This document shows, piece after piece, positions 6,762 through 15,182 of a stretch of DNA of 31,857 nucleotides. Location of the stretch: contig CAMILZ010000023.1 in the NCBI GenBank assembly GCA_946223075.1, forward strand, positions 1 through 31,857, written 5' to 3'. Numbering within the stretch: position 1 is the first letter of the stretch; every line of letters begins with the position of its first letter. A program made the position numbers and the translations under genes. The notes under the pieces were generated by a model. That model worked only from the letters and a program-made list of their open reading frames with translations. It ran no database searches and was not told where the DNA came from. The stretch is from an uncultured Dermabacteraceae bacterium. Its GTDB lineage: Bacteria; Actinomycetota; Actinomycetes; Actinomycetales; Dermabacteraceae.

Positions 6762-8807
6762 TTAAATCAGTCCGCGTCGCTTGAGGAGCGGCTCGTACTG
6801 TGCCTCGCGGCCCGTCATCTCTTTGAAAGCTTCGGGGATCGGGCGCGTCGCGCCGATCGAGAGCACGTACTTGCGGAACTTATCGCCGTTCCCACGCTTC
6901 AGCCCGCCGTTTTCCTCGTACCACGCGACCGTGTCGGCATCGAACACTTCGGCCCAGAGGTAGGAGTAGTAGCCGGCCGCGTACCCACCCGAGAAGGTGT
7001 GGTTGAGGTAGCTCGTGCGGTAGCGGGATTCGACAAGCGGGTGCATGAGCCCCGCGTCCTCGAGGGAGGCCTGCTCGAACACGACCGGATCCTCGATCGG
7101 CTCGGCCTCGAGCGAAGCCGGAAGACGGTGCCACGCCCAGTCGAGGGCCGCGGCGCGCAAATACTCGACGGTGCCGAAACCCTCGCCCCACTGCTGGGAG
7201 GCGGTCACGGCGTCGATCAGCTCGTGCGGAACGACCTCGCCGGTCTCCACGTGCTTCGCGTAGTTCGGCAGGATCTCCGGGTGGAACATCCACATCTCGT
7301 TGACCTGGCTCGGGTACTCGACGATGTCGCGCTCAACGGTGAGACCCGAAAGGGTCTCGTACGTGACGTTCGAGAAGAGCCCGTGCAGGGCATGCCCAAA
7401 CTCGTGGAAGAGGGTGCTCACCTCGTCGAGGGACACGAGCGCCGTATCGCCATCGGCGGGGGCGCTGATGTTGAGGTTGTTGACGACGACGGGCCTCGTG
7501 CCCTCCGAGAGCGACTGGTCAACGATGTTGTTCATCCACGCGCCGCCGCGCTTCGTGTCGCGCGTGAAGTAGTCGCCGAGGAACAGGCCGAGCCCCTCGC
7601 CGCTTTCGTCGAAGACCTCCCACACTTTGACCTCGGGGTGGTAGCCCACGAGGTCCTCGCGGCGCTTGAACGTGATGCCATAGAGCTTCTCGGCGGCGTA
7701 GAATACGCCATCCTCGACCACGCGATCGAGAGCGAAGTAGGGGCGCAGCGCCGCGGTGTCCACGCTGAACTCCTCAGCCTTGACCTTGTCGCTATAGAAC
7801 GCCCAATCCCACGGCTCGAGAGTGTCGATGCCGTCCTGCTTCGCGCGGGCCGCGATCTTTTCCGCCTCGCGGTCCGCATTCGCCATCGCGGGCGCGCTCG
7901 TCTTCGCGAACAGCTCATCGACCGCGGCGGCCGTGCGGGCGGTGCGGTCGGCGACGGCGAGCGAGGCGAAATCCTCGAAGCCAAGCATCGCGGCCTTCCG
8001 GGCGCGCAGGGCGGCGATCTCGGCGGCCATTTGCCACGTGCGATCGCCGCGCTCGATGCTCGCCTCATACAGGCGTTTGCGTACGTCGCGATTCGTGAGC
8101 GAGCTGAGCGCCGGCTGATTCGTGGGGAGGATGAACGTGAGAAGCCAACCCTCGCGGCCGGCCTCCTTCGCGGCGCGCGCGGCGGCGGCCTTCGAATCCT
8201 CGCTGAGCCCCGCGAGCTCGTCCTCGTTCGTGAGGTGGAGGGCCGCTGCGTTCATGTCGCGCGTGACCTGCTGGCTGAACTCGGTTTGCGCCTTCGAGAT
8301 CTCGAGGTTGAGCTTCGCGAGATCCTCGCGCTCCTTCTCGCTCAGAGCCGCACCCGCGAGAGTGAAGCGTTGATGGAGTTTCTCGGTGAGGCGCACTTGC
8401 TCGGCGTCCAGTCCAGCCGCTTCGCGGCTCTCATACACGGCGTTGAGGCGTTCGAAAATCTGCGGGTTGAGGTGCAGTTCGTTGTCGAGCTCGGTGAGCA
8501 GCTCGGAGACCTTCGATTCGATCTCGAGAAGAGGCTCGGTGCCATCGGCGCTCGCGACGTTGTAGAACACGGTCGCGGCACGATTCAGGGTGCGGCTCGG
8601 CTGGTCGAGCACGGCGACGACGTTCTCAAAGGTTGGTTCCGAGGTGTCGTTCGCGATCGCGGCGTAGGCCTCGCGTGCTTCGCGAAGACCCTGTTCGATC
8701 GCGGGCAGGTAGTGCTCGTCGCGGATCGCGGCGAAGTCGGGAAGGTTGTAGGGGAGGGATGATGCCTCGAGGAGCGGATTTGACGTCACTGTTACTTCTT
8801 CACTCAT
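6762..8807 (-). CDS. dcp: M3-family zinc metallopeptidase, peptidyl-dipeptidase Dcp type
   Basis: Cytoplasmic zinc peptidase that removes C-terminal dipeptides from oligopeptides in peptide recycling. The 681-aa product has the same length as E. coli Dcp. The zinc motif HEFGH is at residues 468-472 in the context STLFHEFGHALHGLFSNVTY. The third-ligand helix is visible as ERDIVEYPSQVNEMW, and the C-terminal substrate-binding segment carries SGGYAAGYYSYLWAEVFDAD. The start is the ATG at 8807 (MSEEVTVTSNP): TACGGT (8819-8814) lies 6 nt upstream with no Shine-Dalgarno, so it is probably leaderless; the 66-residue extension from an earlier start is basic, Pro-rich and unlike the family. Oligopeptidase A is the main alternative, but the length and N-terminus (NPLLEASSLPYNLPDF) favour Dcp. 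Confidence 0.92.
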   Translation of the reverse strand: MSEEVTVTSNPLLEASSLPYNLPDFAAIRDEHYLPAIEQGLREAREAYAAIANDTSEPTFENVVAVLDQPSRTLNRAATVFYNVASADGTEPLLEIESKVSELLTELDNELHLNPQIFERLNAVYESREAAGLDAEQVRLTEKLHQRFTLAGAALSEKEREDLAKLNLEISKAQTEFSQQVTRDMNAAALHLTNEDELAGLSEDSKAAAARAAKEAGREGWLLTFILPTNQPALSSLTNRDVRKRLYEASIERGDRTWQMAAEIAALRARKAAMLGFEDFASLAVADRTARTAAAVDELFAKTSAPAMANADREAEKIAARAKQDGIDTLEPWDWAFYSDKVKAEEFSVDTAALRPYFALDRVVEDGVFYAAEKLYGITFKRREDLVGYHPEVKVWEVFDESGEGLGLFLGDYFTRDTKRGGAWMNNIVDQSLSEGTRPVVVNNLNISAPADGDTALVSLDEVSTLFHEFGHALHGLFSNVTYETLSGLTVERDIVEYPSQVNEMWMFHPEILPNYAKHVETGEVVPHELIDAVTASQQWGEGFGTVEYLRAAALDWAWHRLPASLEAEPIEDPVVFEQASLEDAGLMHPLVESRYRTSYLNHTFSGGYAAGYYSYLWAEVFDADTVAWYEENGGLKRGNGDKFRKYVLSIGATRPIPEAFKEMTGREAQYEPLLKRRGLI

Positions 8808-8859
8808 GCGGCAACCGTATCGGACGCCACGTGCCCGCGCAGTGGCGTACCAGAGTCCA

Positions 8860-8907
8860 AAACGCTCGCGTCCGCCCCGCCGGATAAAGCCCGGTGGAGC
8901 GGACGCG
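8860..8907 (-). terminator. Intrinsic terminator for the alpha-galactosidase gene
   Basis: CGCGTCCGC (8867-8875) pairs perfectly with GCGGACGCG (8899-8907), and a further CCGG pairing is possible inside the loop. On the minus strand it is followed by GAGCGTTTTGG. It sits about 20 bp after the alpha-galactosidase stop. Confidence 0.7.
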
Positions 8908-8926
8908 AAACGAGGATGCGGCGGGG

Positions 8927-11245
8927 TCAGCTCATGCGCGTGAGCTGGAACAGCACCGTGTTTTCGGGGTTCAGGATCGGGGTCGTGATTCCGACGTTTG
9001 CCCACGCCTTACCGCTCAGCACCTGGTCCGTGATGCCGCGCTCGTGGAGTTCGGCGTTGAGCCGCTCGTAGTCGCGCGCATTGCCCGGCGTGGGGGCGAG
9101 GAAGCCCGAGGCGTTGCTCATGACGGGCGAGGGAACGTAGCCCGAGGGCTTCGCGCCCGGCATCACGACGTCGAGCTTGTAGCGTGCGTCGTCGTCGAGT
9201 CCCGGGAAGTAGAGGCGACCAGTTTGGTTGGCGTCGCTCCTCGAAAGCGCGGTGAAGGCAAAGAGGGCCTGGGAAGCGTCGGACGCCACCACCCCGTGCA
9301 GCGCAACCGAGTCGTCGCCGAGGTCCACGCGCACCCGATCGCCCGTGAAGAGAAGCTCACGCACACTCTTGTAGAGCTCGACCCACGCGCCAAGCTCGTC
9401 CATCTCCGCATCAGTCGCGAGCCGCAGATCCCACTCGATGCCGAGGTGACCGAACAGGGCCGTCGCCGCGCGGTAGCCGATCGAGTGGAGGCGGCCCGTC
9501 GTGTGCGACGCACCCGAGGCGACGTGCGAGCCCATGAGCTCGAGCGGGATGAGCTGGTTCGTCCAGCGGTTCATCATCTGGCGCTCGAGCGGATCGATGC
9601 AGTCCGAGACCCACACGCGATCGGTGCGCTCGAGAATGCCGAGGTCCACACGCGCGCCGCCCGAGGCGCACGCCTCGATCTCGAGGCCCGGGAAGCGTTC
9701 CTTCAGCTCGTCAAACAGACGATACGCGGCGAGGGTCTGCGCGTGAGTTGCGGGCTGGCCGGTCTCGCGGAAACCCGCCTCGATGAGGTCGCGGTTGTGA
9801 TCCCACTTGATGTAGTCGATGTCGTAGGTCTCGAGGATCGCGACCATCTGATCGCGCACGTGCGCGTAGGCCTCGGGAATCGCGAGGTTGAGCACCTGCT
9901 GGTGGCGCGACTGCTCGGGCAAGCGCTCCATCGTCGTGCCCATGATCCACTCGGGATGCTCGCGCGCGACATTCGAATCCTCATTGACCATTTCGGGCTC
10001 GAACCACAGGCCAAACTGCATGCCGAGACCCTTGACGTGCTCGATGAGCGGCGTGAGCCCGTTCGGCCACACGTCCTCGCTCACAACCCAGTCGCCGAGA
10101 CCCGCGTAGTCGTCGCGGCGATCGCCGAACCAGCCATCGTCAAGAACGTAGCGCTCAACACCGAGCTCGGCCGCGCGATCGGCGAGGTCCTTGAGGCGCT
10201 CCAGATCGTGATCGAAGTACACCGCCTCCCACACATTGAGCGTCACGGGGCGGTTCGTGTCGACGTGGTTGTCGCGCGAGCGCAGCCACGCGTGGAAGCG
10301 CTGCGCGACCTCGTCAAGGCCCACGCCATGGCTCGCATACACGTACGGCGATTCATAGCTTTCGTTTTCCGCAAGCACGACCTCGCCCGCGAAAAGACCC
10401 TCGCCACCCGCGAGGATCGTCTCGCCCGCGCTCGTGCGCTCCACAATGTGCCTGTGCTGGCCGGAAAAGCCCGTGTGCAGCGCCCACACCTCGCCAGAGG
10501 AGTAGGTGAAGCCGCGCTCGCCCACGTGCATGAGGAACGCCGAATCGGCGCCCGTGCGGCCGCGGCGATTCTCACGCAGGTGCTGGCCCACGCGCACCGG
10601 GAGGCGCTGGGGTTCGCGCTCGCGGGTCCAACGGCCGGCAAAGTCAAGGATCTCGTTCGCTTCCGACGGCACCGGGAGCGCCATCGTGAACGACTGCAGC
10701 CGGTAGTTGCCTTCTCCTCGGTTCGTGAGGGTGCCGCGCATGCGCACGAGACCTGAATTCAAGAGCTCGAGGGTGAGGATCACTTCGAGGCCGAGCGTGG
10801 CATCCTCGAGCGTGAGGGTAAGAACGTCCTTTTCGCCGGAACCGTCGGACACGTTGTTCTCAAGCTTGTGGGCCGTGAGCCCAAGCCGTGGGGCGAAGCC
10901 GGCGCCGTTGTCGCGCCCGCCGAGGAGTCCGGGTTCGCCGAGCCAGCCGTCGGCGTCCTGGGGGAGGAGGCCGAGCCGCGGAGGGATGTCGAGGGCGTTC
11001 TGGTTCGGGGCGACCGTGGCCGCGTCGAGAAGAAGGGTGAGCTCGTCGCTCGTGATGTCGCCGAGGTCGGAGCCCCAGTAGGCGACGGCGGGCATGCGGC
11101 CCTCGGTGAGGTCGAGAACGATGCCTACGCCTGCGCGGCTCAGGTAGAGGGCGTTTTCGGTTTCGAGGGCGCGGGGTTCCAGGGCGCGCAACGCGCGGAA
11201 GGAGCGCGAGGCGGCGGGGGAATGGGCGGTGCGGGCGAGGGGCAT
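8927..11245 (-). CDS. Alpha-galactosidase, glycoside hydrolase family 36
   Basis: Predicted to hydrolyse terminal alpha-1,6-galactosides (melibiose, raffinose family). The 772-aa product has the GH36 layout: an N-terminal beta-sandwich (about 1-320) with WALHTGFSGQHRH near its end, then the (beta/alpha)8 domain. The motif YVLDDGWFGDRRDD precedes the nucleophile segment DYIKWDHNRD (Asp 482) and the acid/base segment CASGGARVDLG...VSDCID (Asp 548). A C-terminal beta domain follows. The ATG at 11245 has AAAGGAG at 7 nt spacing; an upstream in-frame start adds 27 unlikely residues. There is no signal peptide, so it acts on imported sugars. No transporter or sugar regulator is adjacent. It is divergent from alaA, with a family repeat at 11335-11400 in between. 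The family is certain; the natural substrate is not. Confidence 0.94.
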   Translation of the reverse strand: MPLARTAHSPAASRSFRALRALEPRALETENALYLSRAGVGIVLDLTEGRMPAVAYWGSDLGDITSDELTLLLDAATVAPNQNALDIPPRLGLLPQDADGWLGEPGLLGGRDNGAGFAPRLGLTAHKLENNVSDGSGEKDVLTLTLEDATLGLEVILTLELLNSGLVRMRGTLTNRGEGNYRLQSFTMALPVPSEANEILDFAGRWTREREPQRLPVRVGQHLRENRRGRTGADSAFLMHVGERGFTYSSGEVWALHTGFSGQHRHIVERTSAGETILAGGEGLFAGEVVLAENESYESPYVYASHGVGLDEVAQRFHAWLRSRDNHVDTNRPVTLNVWEAVYFDHDLERLKDLADRAAELGVERYVLDDGWFGDRRDDYAGLGDWVVSEDVWPNGLTPLIEHVKGLGMQFGLWFEPEMVNEDSNVAREHPEWIMGTTMERLPEQSRHQQVLNLAIPEAYAHVRDQMVAILETYDIDYIKWDHNRDLIEAGFRETGQPATHAQTLAAYRLFDELKERFPGLEIEACASGGARVDLGILERTDRVWVSDCIDPLERQMMNRWTNQLIPLELMGSHVASGASHTTGRLHSIGYRAATALFGHLGIEWDLRLATDAEMDELGAWVELYKSVRELLFTGDRVRVDLGDDSVALHGVVASDASQALFAFTALSRSDANQTGRLYFPGLDDDARYKLDVVMPGAKPSGYVPSPVMSNASGFLAPTPGNARDYERLNAELHERGITDQVLSGKAWANVGITTPILNPENTVLFQLTRMS

Positions 11246-11334
11246 GAAGAAACTCCTTTGTGCTCGTGTGTGCTCGAGATCGTCCTCGACCCACTTATTT
11301 TCGCACCAAAATAAATGCGCGTCCACCTCCCGTT

Positions 11335-11400
11335 CAGGGTGGAGAAAAACGACATTGCACCGCTGATTTCGGGCATCCCCATGCAGTTTTCTCCACCTAT
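11335..11400 (+). repeat. Interspersed ~66-bp palindromic-ended element, copy 1
   Basis: Left end AGGGTGGAGAAAAACGAC, right end TTTTCTCCACCT, pairing across about 40 nt; interior CTGATTTCGGG. It lies in the alpha-galactosidase/alaA divergent region and ends 24 bp before the alaA -10 box. One of six related copies. Confidence 0.85.
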
Positions 11401-11424
11401 ACGATGGGGGATTGCGCTTGGGGC

Positions 11425-11436
11425 TAGACTCAGCGC
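11425..11436 (+). promoter_or_regulatory. -10 box of alaA, leaderless type
   Basis: TAGACT (11425-11430) is followed by exactly 6 nt and the alaA ATG. No ribosome-binding site fits between, so the transcript probably starts at or next to the start codon. No convincing -35 was found. Confidence 0.6.
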
Positions 11437-12648
11437 ATGGAATTCACGCAGGCCGCAAAGCTTCAGAATGTGCTCTACGACATCCGCGGGCCGGTCCTCG
11501 ACGAGGCCGCGCGCATGGAGAATGAGGGTCACCGCATCCTCAAGCTCAACATCGGCAACCCCGCGCCGTTCGGCTTCGAGACCCCCGACGAAATCCTCGT
11601 GGACTTCATCCGCCAGGCACACGTCTCCCAGGGCTACACCGACTCGAAAGGGATCGTCGCCGCACGCCGCGCCGTTGCCCAGCACTACCAAACCCGCGGG
11701 CTTCCGGGGCTCCACCTCGAGGACATCTACCTCGGCAACGGCGTGAGCGAACTGATCCAGCTCACCGCGCAGGCCCTCGTCAACAACGGCGACGAAGTGC
11801 TCATCCCGATGCCCGACTACCCGCTCTGGACGGCGTGCGTGACGCTCGCGGGCGGCACCCCCGTGCACTACCGCCTCAACGAAGACGACGACTGGATGCC
11901 GGATCTCACCGACATCGCCGACAAAGTCACGCCGAACACCAAGGCGATCGTCGTCATCAACCCGAACAACCCCACGGGCGCCGTCTACTCCAAGGAGAAC
12001 CTGCAGGGCATCGTCGAGATCGCCCGCAAACACGGCCTCATGATTCTCGCGGACGAGATCTACGACAAGATCCTCTACGACGACGCGACCCACACCTCGA
12101 TCGCCTCGCTCGCGCCCGACCTCTTCACGATCACCTACAACGGCCTTTCGAAGGCGTACCGCGTTGCGGGATTCCGCGCGGGCTGGATGGCGCTCTACGG
12201 TCCCAAAGACCACGCGAAGGGGTTCATCGAGGGCCTCGACATGCTCTCCAACATGCGCCTGTGCGCGAACGCCCCCGCGCAGCACGTCATCCCCACGGCG
12301 CTCGGGGGCTACCAAACCATCAACGACCTCGTGGCTCCCGGCGGAAGACTCCGCGAGCAGCGCGATGTCGCCTACGAGGCCCTCACCCGGATCCCGGGGA
12401 TCAGCGTCAACAAGGCGAAGGGTGCGCTCTACATGTTCCCGAAGGTCGACCTCGACATGTACAAGATCGACGACGACGAGCAGTTCGCCCTCGGCCTGCT
12501 GCGCCAGAAGAAGATCCTCGTCACGAAGGGCACGGGCTTCAACATCCCGACGCACGACCACTTCCGAGTCGTGACCCTGCCCGACGTCGAAGTTCTCGAG
12601 AACGCGATCGACCGGATCGCCGACTACCTCGAGGGGATCCGCCGCTAG
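11437..12648 (+). CDS. alaA: Alanine aminotransferase (glutamate-pyruvate), AlaA type
   Basis: Cytoplasmic PLP enzyme that transfers an amino group from glutamate to pyruvate to make alanine. The 403-aa product is strikingly close to E. coli AlaA (405 aa) in remembered segments: YDIRGPVLDEA, LKLNIGNPAPFGFE, GNGVSELI, PDYPLWTA, INPNNPTGAVYSKE, ADEIYDKILYDDA and MRLCANAPAQH. The PLP-binding lysine is K239 in TYNGLSKAYRVAGFRAGW, and the carboxylate-binding Arg lies in FRVVTLPDV near the C-terminus. The start at 11437 is supported by a -10 box 6 nt upstream (leaderless). Its stop is only 10 bp from the convergent fprA stop, with no obvious terminator between. Confidence in the enzyme class is very high. 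Confidence 0.95.
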   Translation: MEFTQAAKLQNVLYDIRGPVLDEAARMENEGHRILKLNIGNPAPFGFETPDEILVDFIRQAHVSQGYTDSKGIVAARRAVAQHYQTRGLPGLHLEDIYLGNGVSELIQLTAQALVNNGDEVLIPMPDYPLWTACVTLAGGTPVHYRLNEDDDWMPDLTDIADKVTPNTKAIVVINPNNPTGAVYSKENLQGIVEIARKHGLMILADEIYDKILYDDATHTSIASLAPDLFTITYNGLSKAYRVAGFRAGWMALYGPKDHAKGFIEGLDMLSNMRLCANAPAQHVIPTALGGYQTINDLVAPGGRLREQRDVAYEALTRIPGISVNKAKGALYMFPKVDLDMYKIDDDEQFALGLLRQKKILVTKGTGFNIPTHDHFRVVTLPDVEVLENAIDRIADYLEGIRR

Positions 12649-12658
12649 CGCCGCCTGA

Positions 12659-14110
12659 CTACTCGCCGCGCGCGATCCGAATCATCTGCTCGCGGTCGAT
12701 TTCCTTGAGCGATGGTCGCGGGCTACCGTCGGAATCCTGACGTTTCGCACCCTCCTGGATTTCGTGCTCGTGCAGGCGCATCCACCCGTCCCAGTCGACG
12801 TAACGGATGCCGCGCTCTTCGAGCAGGCGCACGATCGAATCGGGATCGCGGTCGGCGCATGCCTCGAGCACACCGCCCTCGATGTCCTCGATCATGTGGG
12901 TGACGGTCTCGATCGCATCAGATTTCGTCGCGCCGATGAGGCCCACGGGACCGCGCTTAATCCAGCCGTTCGCGTAGCACGCGGGTACGATCTCGCCCTC
13001 GGCGGTCGTCACGCGGCCCTCGTCGTTGTGGATCACGCCGCGCTTCGAATCATAGGGAACCCCGGGAAGTTCGGAGCCGAAGTAGCCGACGGCCCGGTAG
13101 ACCTGCTGCACGTCGTATTCGACCATCTCACCCGTGCCCTCAAGCGAGCCATCCTCCGCGAGACGCGTACGCTCGAACCTCATGCCCGTCACGCGACCGT
13201 TCTCGCCGAGCACCTCCACGGGGCGGTGCCAGAAATGAAGATGGAGCCGACGCTTGACCTCGCCGCCATCGCGGTCCGTGGGATCAGCGCCGCTCGCCTC
13301 GCGCTCCTTTTGCGTCTCGAGCCACGCCTCGAACGTGCTCACGACCTGATCGATGCGCTTATCCGAGCGGATTCGCTCCCATTCCTCATCGGTGATCTGA
13401 GCGAAATCGCGCTCATCAACAACGACCTGAACGCCCTTCGGGTGGGCAAGCTCGCGCGTTTCGAGCGGCGAGAACTTCGCTTGGGCGGGGCCGCGGCGGC
13501 CGAACACGTGCACGTCGGTGATGCGCGACGCCTTGAGGCCCTCGTACACATTGTCGGCGATCTCGGTGGCGAGGAGCTCGTCGGCGCTCTTGACGAGCAT
13601 GCGCGAAACGTCGAGCGCGACGTTGCCGTTGCCGATCACGGCGACGGATTCGGCATCGAGGTTCCATTCGCGCGGGTAGTCGGGGTTTGAGTCGTACCAC
13701 GCGACGAAGTCGGCAGCGCCGTAGCTGCCTTCGAGATCGATCCCGGGGATGATGAGCTCAGCGTCCTTGAGTGCTCCCGTTGCGAAGATGATCGCATCGT
13801 AGCGCTCGCGCAGGTCCTCAAGACTCAGATCCTTGCCGAAGGCGACATTGCCGAAGAAGCGCATGTCGCCGCGGCCGAGGATGCGGTGAAGCGCGGTGAT
13901 GATGCCCTTAATGCGCGGATGGTCGGGGGCGACGCCGTAGCGGATGAGGCCGAAGGGCGTGGGGAGGGCGTCGAAAATGTCGACCTCGATTTTCAGGCGG
14001 CCCTTCTTCACATGCGGCGTCTTGTTGAACGTCTCCGCCGCATACACGCCGGCCGGGCCGGAGCCAATCACGGCGATGCGGAACGGGATGTCAGTGAAGG
14101 TACTGGTCAC
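12659..14110 (-). CDS. fprA: Ferredoxin/adrenodoxin-type NADP+ reductase FprA
   Basis: FAD flavoprotein that moves electrons between NADPH and ferredoxin, in support of cytochromes P450 or Fe-S biosynthesis. The 483-aa product fits the adrenodoxin-reductase family. It has the FAD Rossmann motif VIGSGPAGVYAAE (about 14-26), TPFGLIRYGVAPDHPRIKGI (split around residues 51-70), the NADP motif AVIGNGNVALDVSRML, the FGRRGPAQAKFSPLE segment and the C-terminal NGWIKRGPVGLIGATKSDA. A GTG at 14110 (VTSTFTDIPF) is preferred because AAGGA lies about 5 nt upstream; an upstream in-frame ATG would add 82 residues, starting inside repeat copy 2. It has an extended C-terminus with a DWDGWMRLHEHE segment. No ferredoxin gene lies nearby. 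It converges on alaA. Confidence 0.93.
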   Translation of the reverse strand: MTSTFTDIPFRIAVIGSGPAGVYAAETFNKTPHVKKGRLKIEVDIFDALPTPFGLIRYGVAPDHPRIKGIITALHRILGRGDMRFFGNVAFGKDLSLEDLRERYDAIIFATGALKDAELIIPGIDLEGSYGAADFVAWYDSNPDYPREWNLDAESVAVIGNGNVALDVSRMLVKSADELLATEIADNVYEGLKASRITDVHVFGRRGPAQAKFSPLETRELAHPKGVQVVVDERDFAQITDEEWERIRSDKRIDQVVSTFEAWLETQKEREASGADPTDRDGGEVKRRLHLHFWHRPVEVLGENGRVTGMRFERTRLAEDGSLEGTGEMVEYDVQQVYRAVGYFGSELPGVPYDSKRGVIHNDEGRVTTAEGEIVPACYANGWIKRGPVGLIGATKSDAIETVTHMIEDIEGGVLEACADRDPDSIVRLLEERGIRYVDWDGWMRLHEHEIQEGAKRQDSDGSPRPSLKEIDREQMIRIARGE

Positions 14111-14455
14111 GGAGGTCCTTGTGCTCGGCGGGTGCGCGCGGCGCGCATAGTGCGCCGCAGCTTTTCGATACTCGAGCCTAGCGTTAAAGCGTCCCCCGGG
14201 CGAGGGAGGTGTGAGCAGCGCGCGGAGATGGGGCAGTGTGGTCAAGGGGGCACGGGGGCGAAGTGCGACGGTTGCCCCCTCATCAGTTCGCCCCACGTGC
14301 ATGCACACATGCTTGAGGGTGGAGAAAAACGACGCGACGCCCCTGATTCGAGGCATGCCTGGTCACTTTTCTCCACCCTCATACAGTTGTCGTGCTTTTC
14401 GGGTCGGGTCGGGGCGGGGTGGGCGGGGCGCCCGAGCGCCCGGCTGTGGCGAGTT
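14111..14455. other. Gene-free stretch between AIM24 and fprA genes
   Basis: 345 bp without a supportable gene. It contains an inverted repeat AGGGGGCA/TGCCCCCT (14245-14252 and 14273-14280), a small palindrome GCATG-CACA-CATGC (14299-14312) and repeat copy 2 (14315-14380). The fprA promoter must be in its left part, but no convincing -35/-10 pair was found. Confidence 0.6.
14315..14380 (+). repeat. Interspersed ~66-bp palindromic-ended element, copy 2
   Basis: GAGGGTGGAG (14315-14324) and CTCCACCCTC (14371-14380) are exact complements, extended inward by AAAA/TTTT; interior CTGATTCGAGG. This is the best-preserved copy of the GGTGGAG version. Confidence 0.9.
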
Positions 14456-15121
14456 TTAGAACTCGGCCGGCTGCACAATCACGAAGCCGGGGCCGTGGAA
14501 GGCGAGCTGGAAGGTTTCGCCCGAGCCGCGGCCGATGAGCGCGCCTGCGTTGAAGTCGTTCTTAATCTGCGGCTGGAGGTTCGCCGACCAGCACACAACC
14601 GCCTGCGGGTCCACGTACGTGGGCTGCTGCGAGCAGTCAAGCAAGAGCGGCTCACCGTGCGAGGAGATCGCGACCATGCCGTGTCCCTGGAGGAACAGGT
14701 TCGTGAAACCGCCGGCAACGAGGCCCGCACCGAGCCCGCCGCCGATCATTTTGATATCCCATTCGATGCTCGAGTCGAACGCGAGCATCTTCGAGGTGTT
14801 GAGGGAGAGGGCTTCGCCTTCGAGCTGGATGAGGAAGATCTGGGCGCCGTTCTTCGCGAAGAAGATTTCGCCGTTTCCGGAGGTGCGCATCATGTTGGCG
14901 CCCTCGCCCGTGGCCATCTTCTTGACGAGCTTCATGCCGCCGCCCGAGCCCTGGTACTTGAACTTCATCTCGCCCTGGTAGGCGACCATGGCGCCCGAGG
15001 AGGAGACGATCTCGGGTGCGCCTGGGTTAAGACGGCAGCGCAGCATGCGCTTGGACTGAAGTGCCCAGCGGTCTTGTGTCTGGACTTCTTGGTGCTCGGG
15101 TGAAAAGAGTGCAGATCTCAT
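14456..15121 (-). CDS. AIM24 family protein
   Basis: A 221-aa member of the AIM24/TRAP-like beta-barrel family; the molecular role of bacterial members is unknown. Family features seen: an N-terminal MRSALFSPEHQEVQ extension, a SSGAMVAYQGEMKFKYQ strand pair, a Gly-rich turn (GSGGGMKLVKKMATGEGANMM), the repeated pattern AFDSSIEWDIKMIGGG, GHGMVAISSHGEPLLLDCS and a C-terminal NDFNAGALIGRGSGE. There is no signal peptide or TM helix. The ATG at 15121 has TAGGCT (15133-15128) 6 nt upstream and is therefore probably leaderless, with its own promoter in the 61-bp gap after the copper ATPase. Its position just downstream of copper genes may be incidental. Family assignment is good; function is not known. 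Confidence 0.88.
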   Translation of the reverse strand: MRSALFSPEHQEVQTQDRWALQSKRMLRCRLNPGAPEIVSSSGAMVAYQGEMKFKYQGSGGGMKLVKKMATGEGANMMRTSGNGEIFFAKNGAQIFLIQLEGEALSLNTSKMLAFDSSIEWDIKMIGGGLGAGLVAGGFTNLFLQGHGMVAISSHGEPLLLDCSQQPTYVDPQAVVCWSANLQPQIKNDFNAGALIGRGSGETFQLAFHGPGFVIVQPAEF

Positions 15122-15182
15122 GGCCTCAGCCTAGGGTGTGGCGGCTCCCACTTTCCTGGAGATCATGAGATCAGAACAATTG

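Noticed and set aside
6999..10756. Two long plus-strand frames opposite the peptidase and galactosidase genes
   Set aside because: Shadows of strong minus-strand genes with full catalytic motifs; rich in Arg/Glu/His with no recognisable domain.
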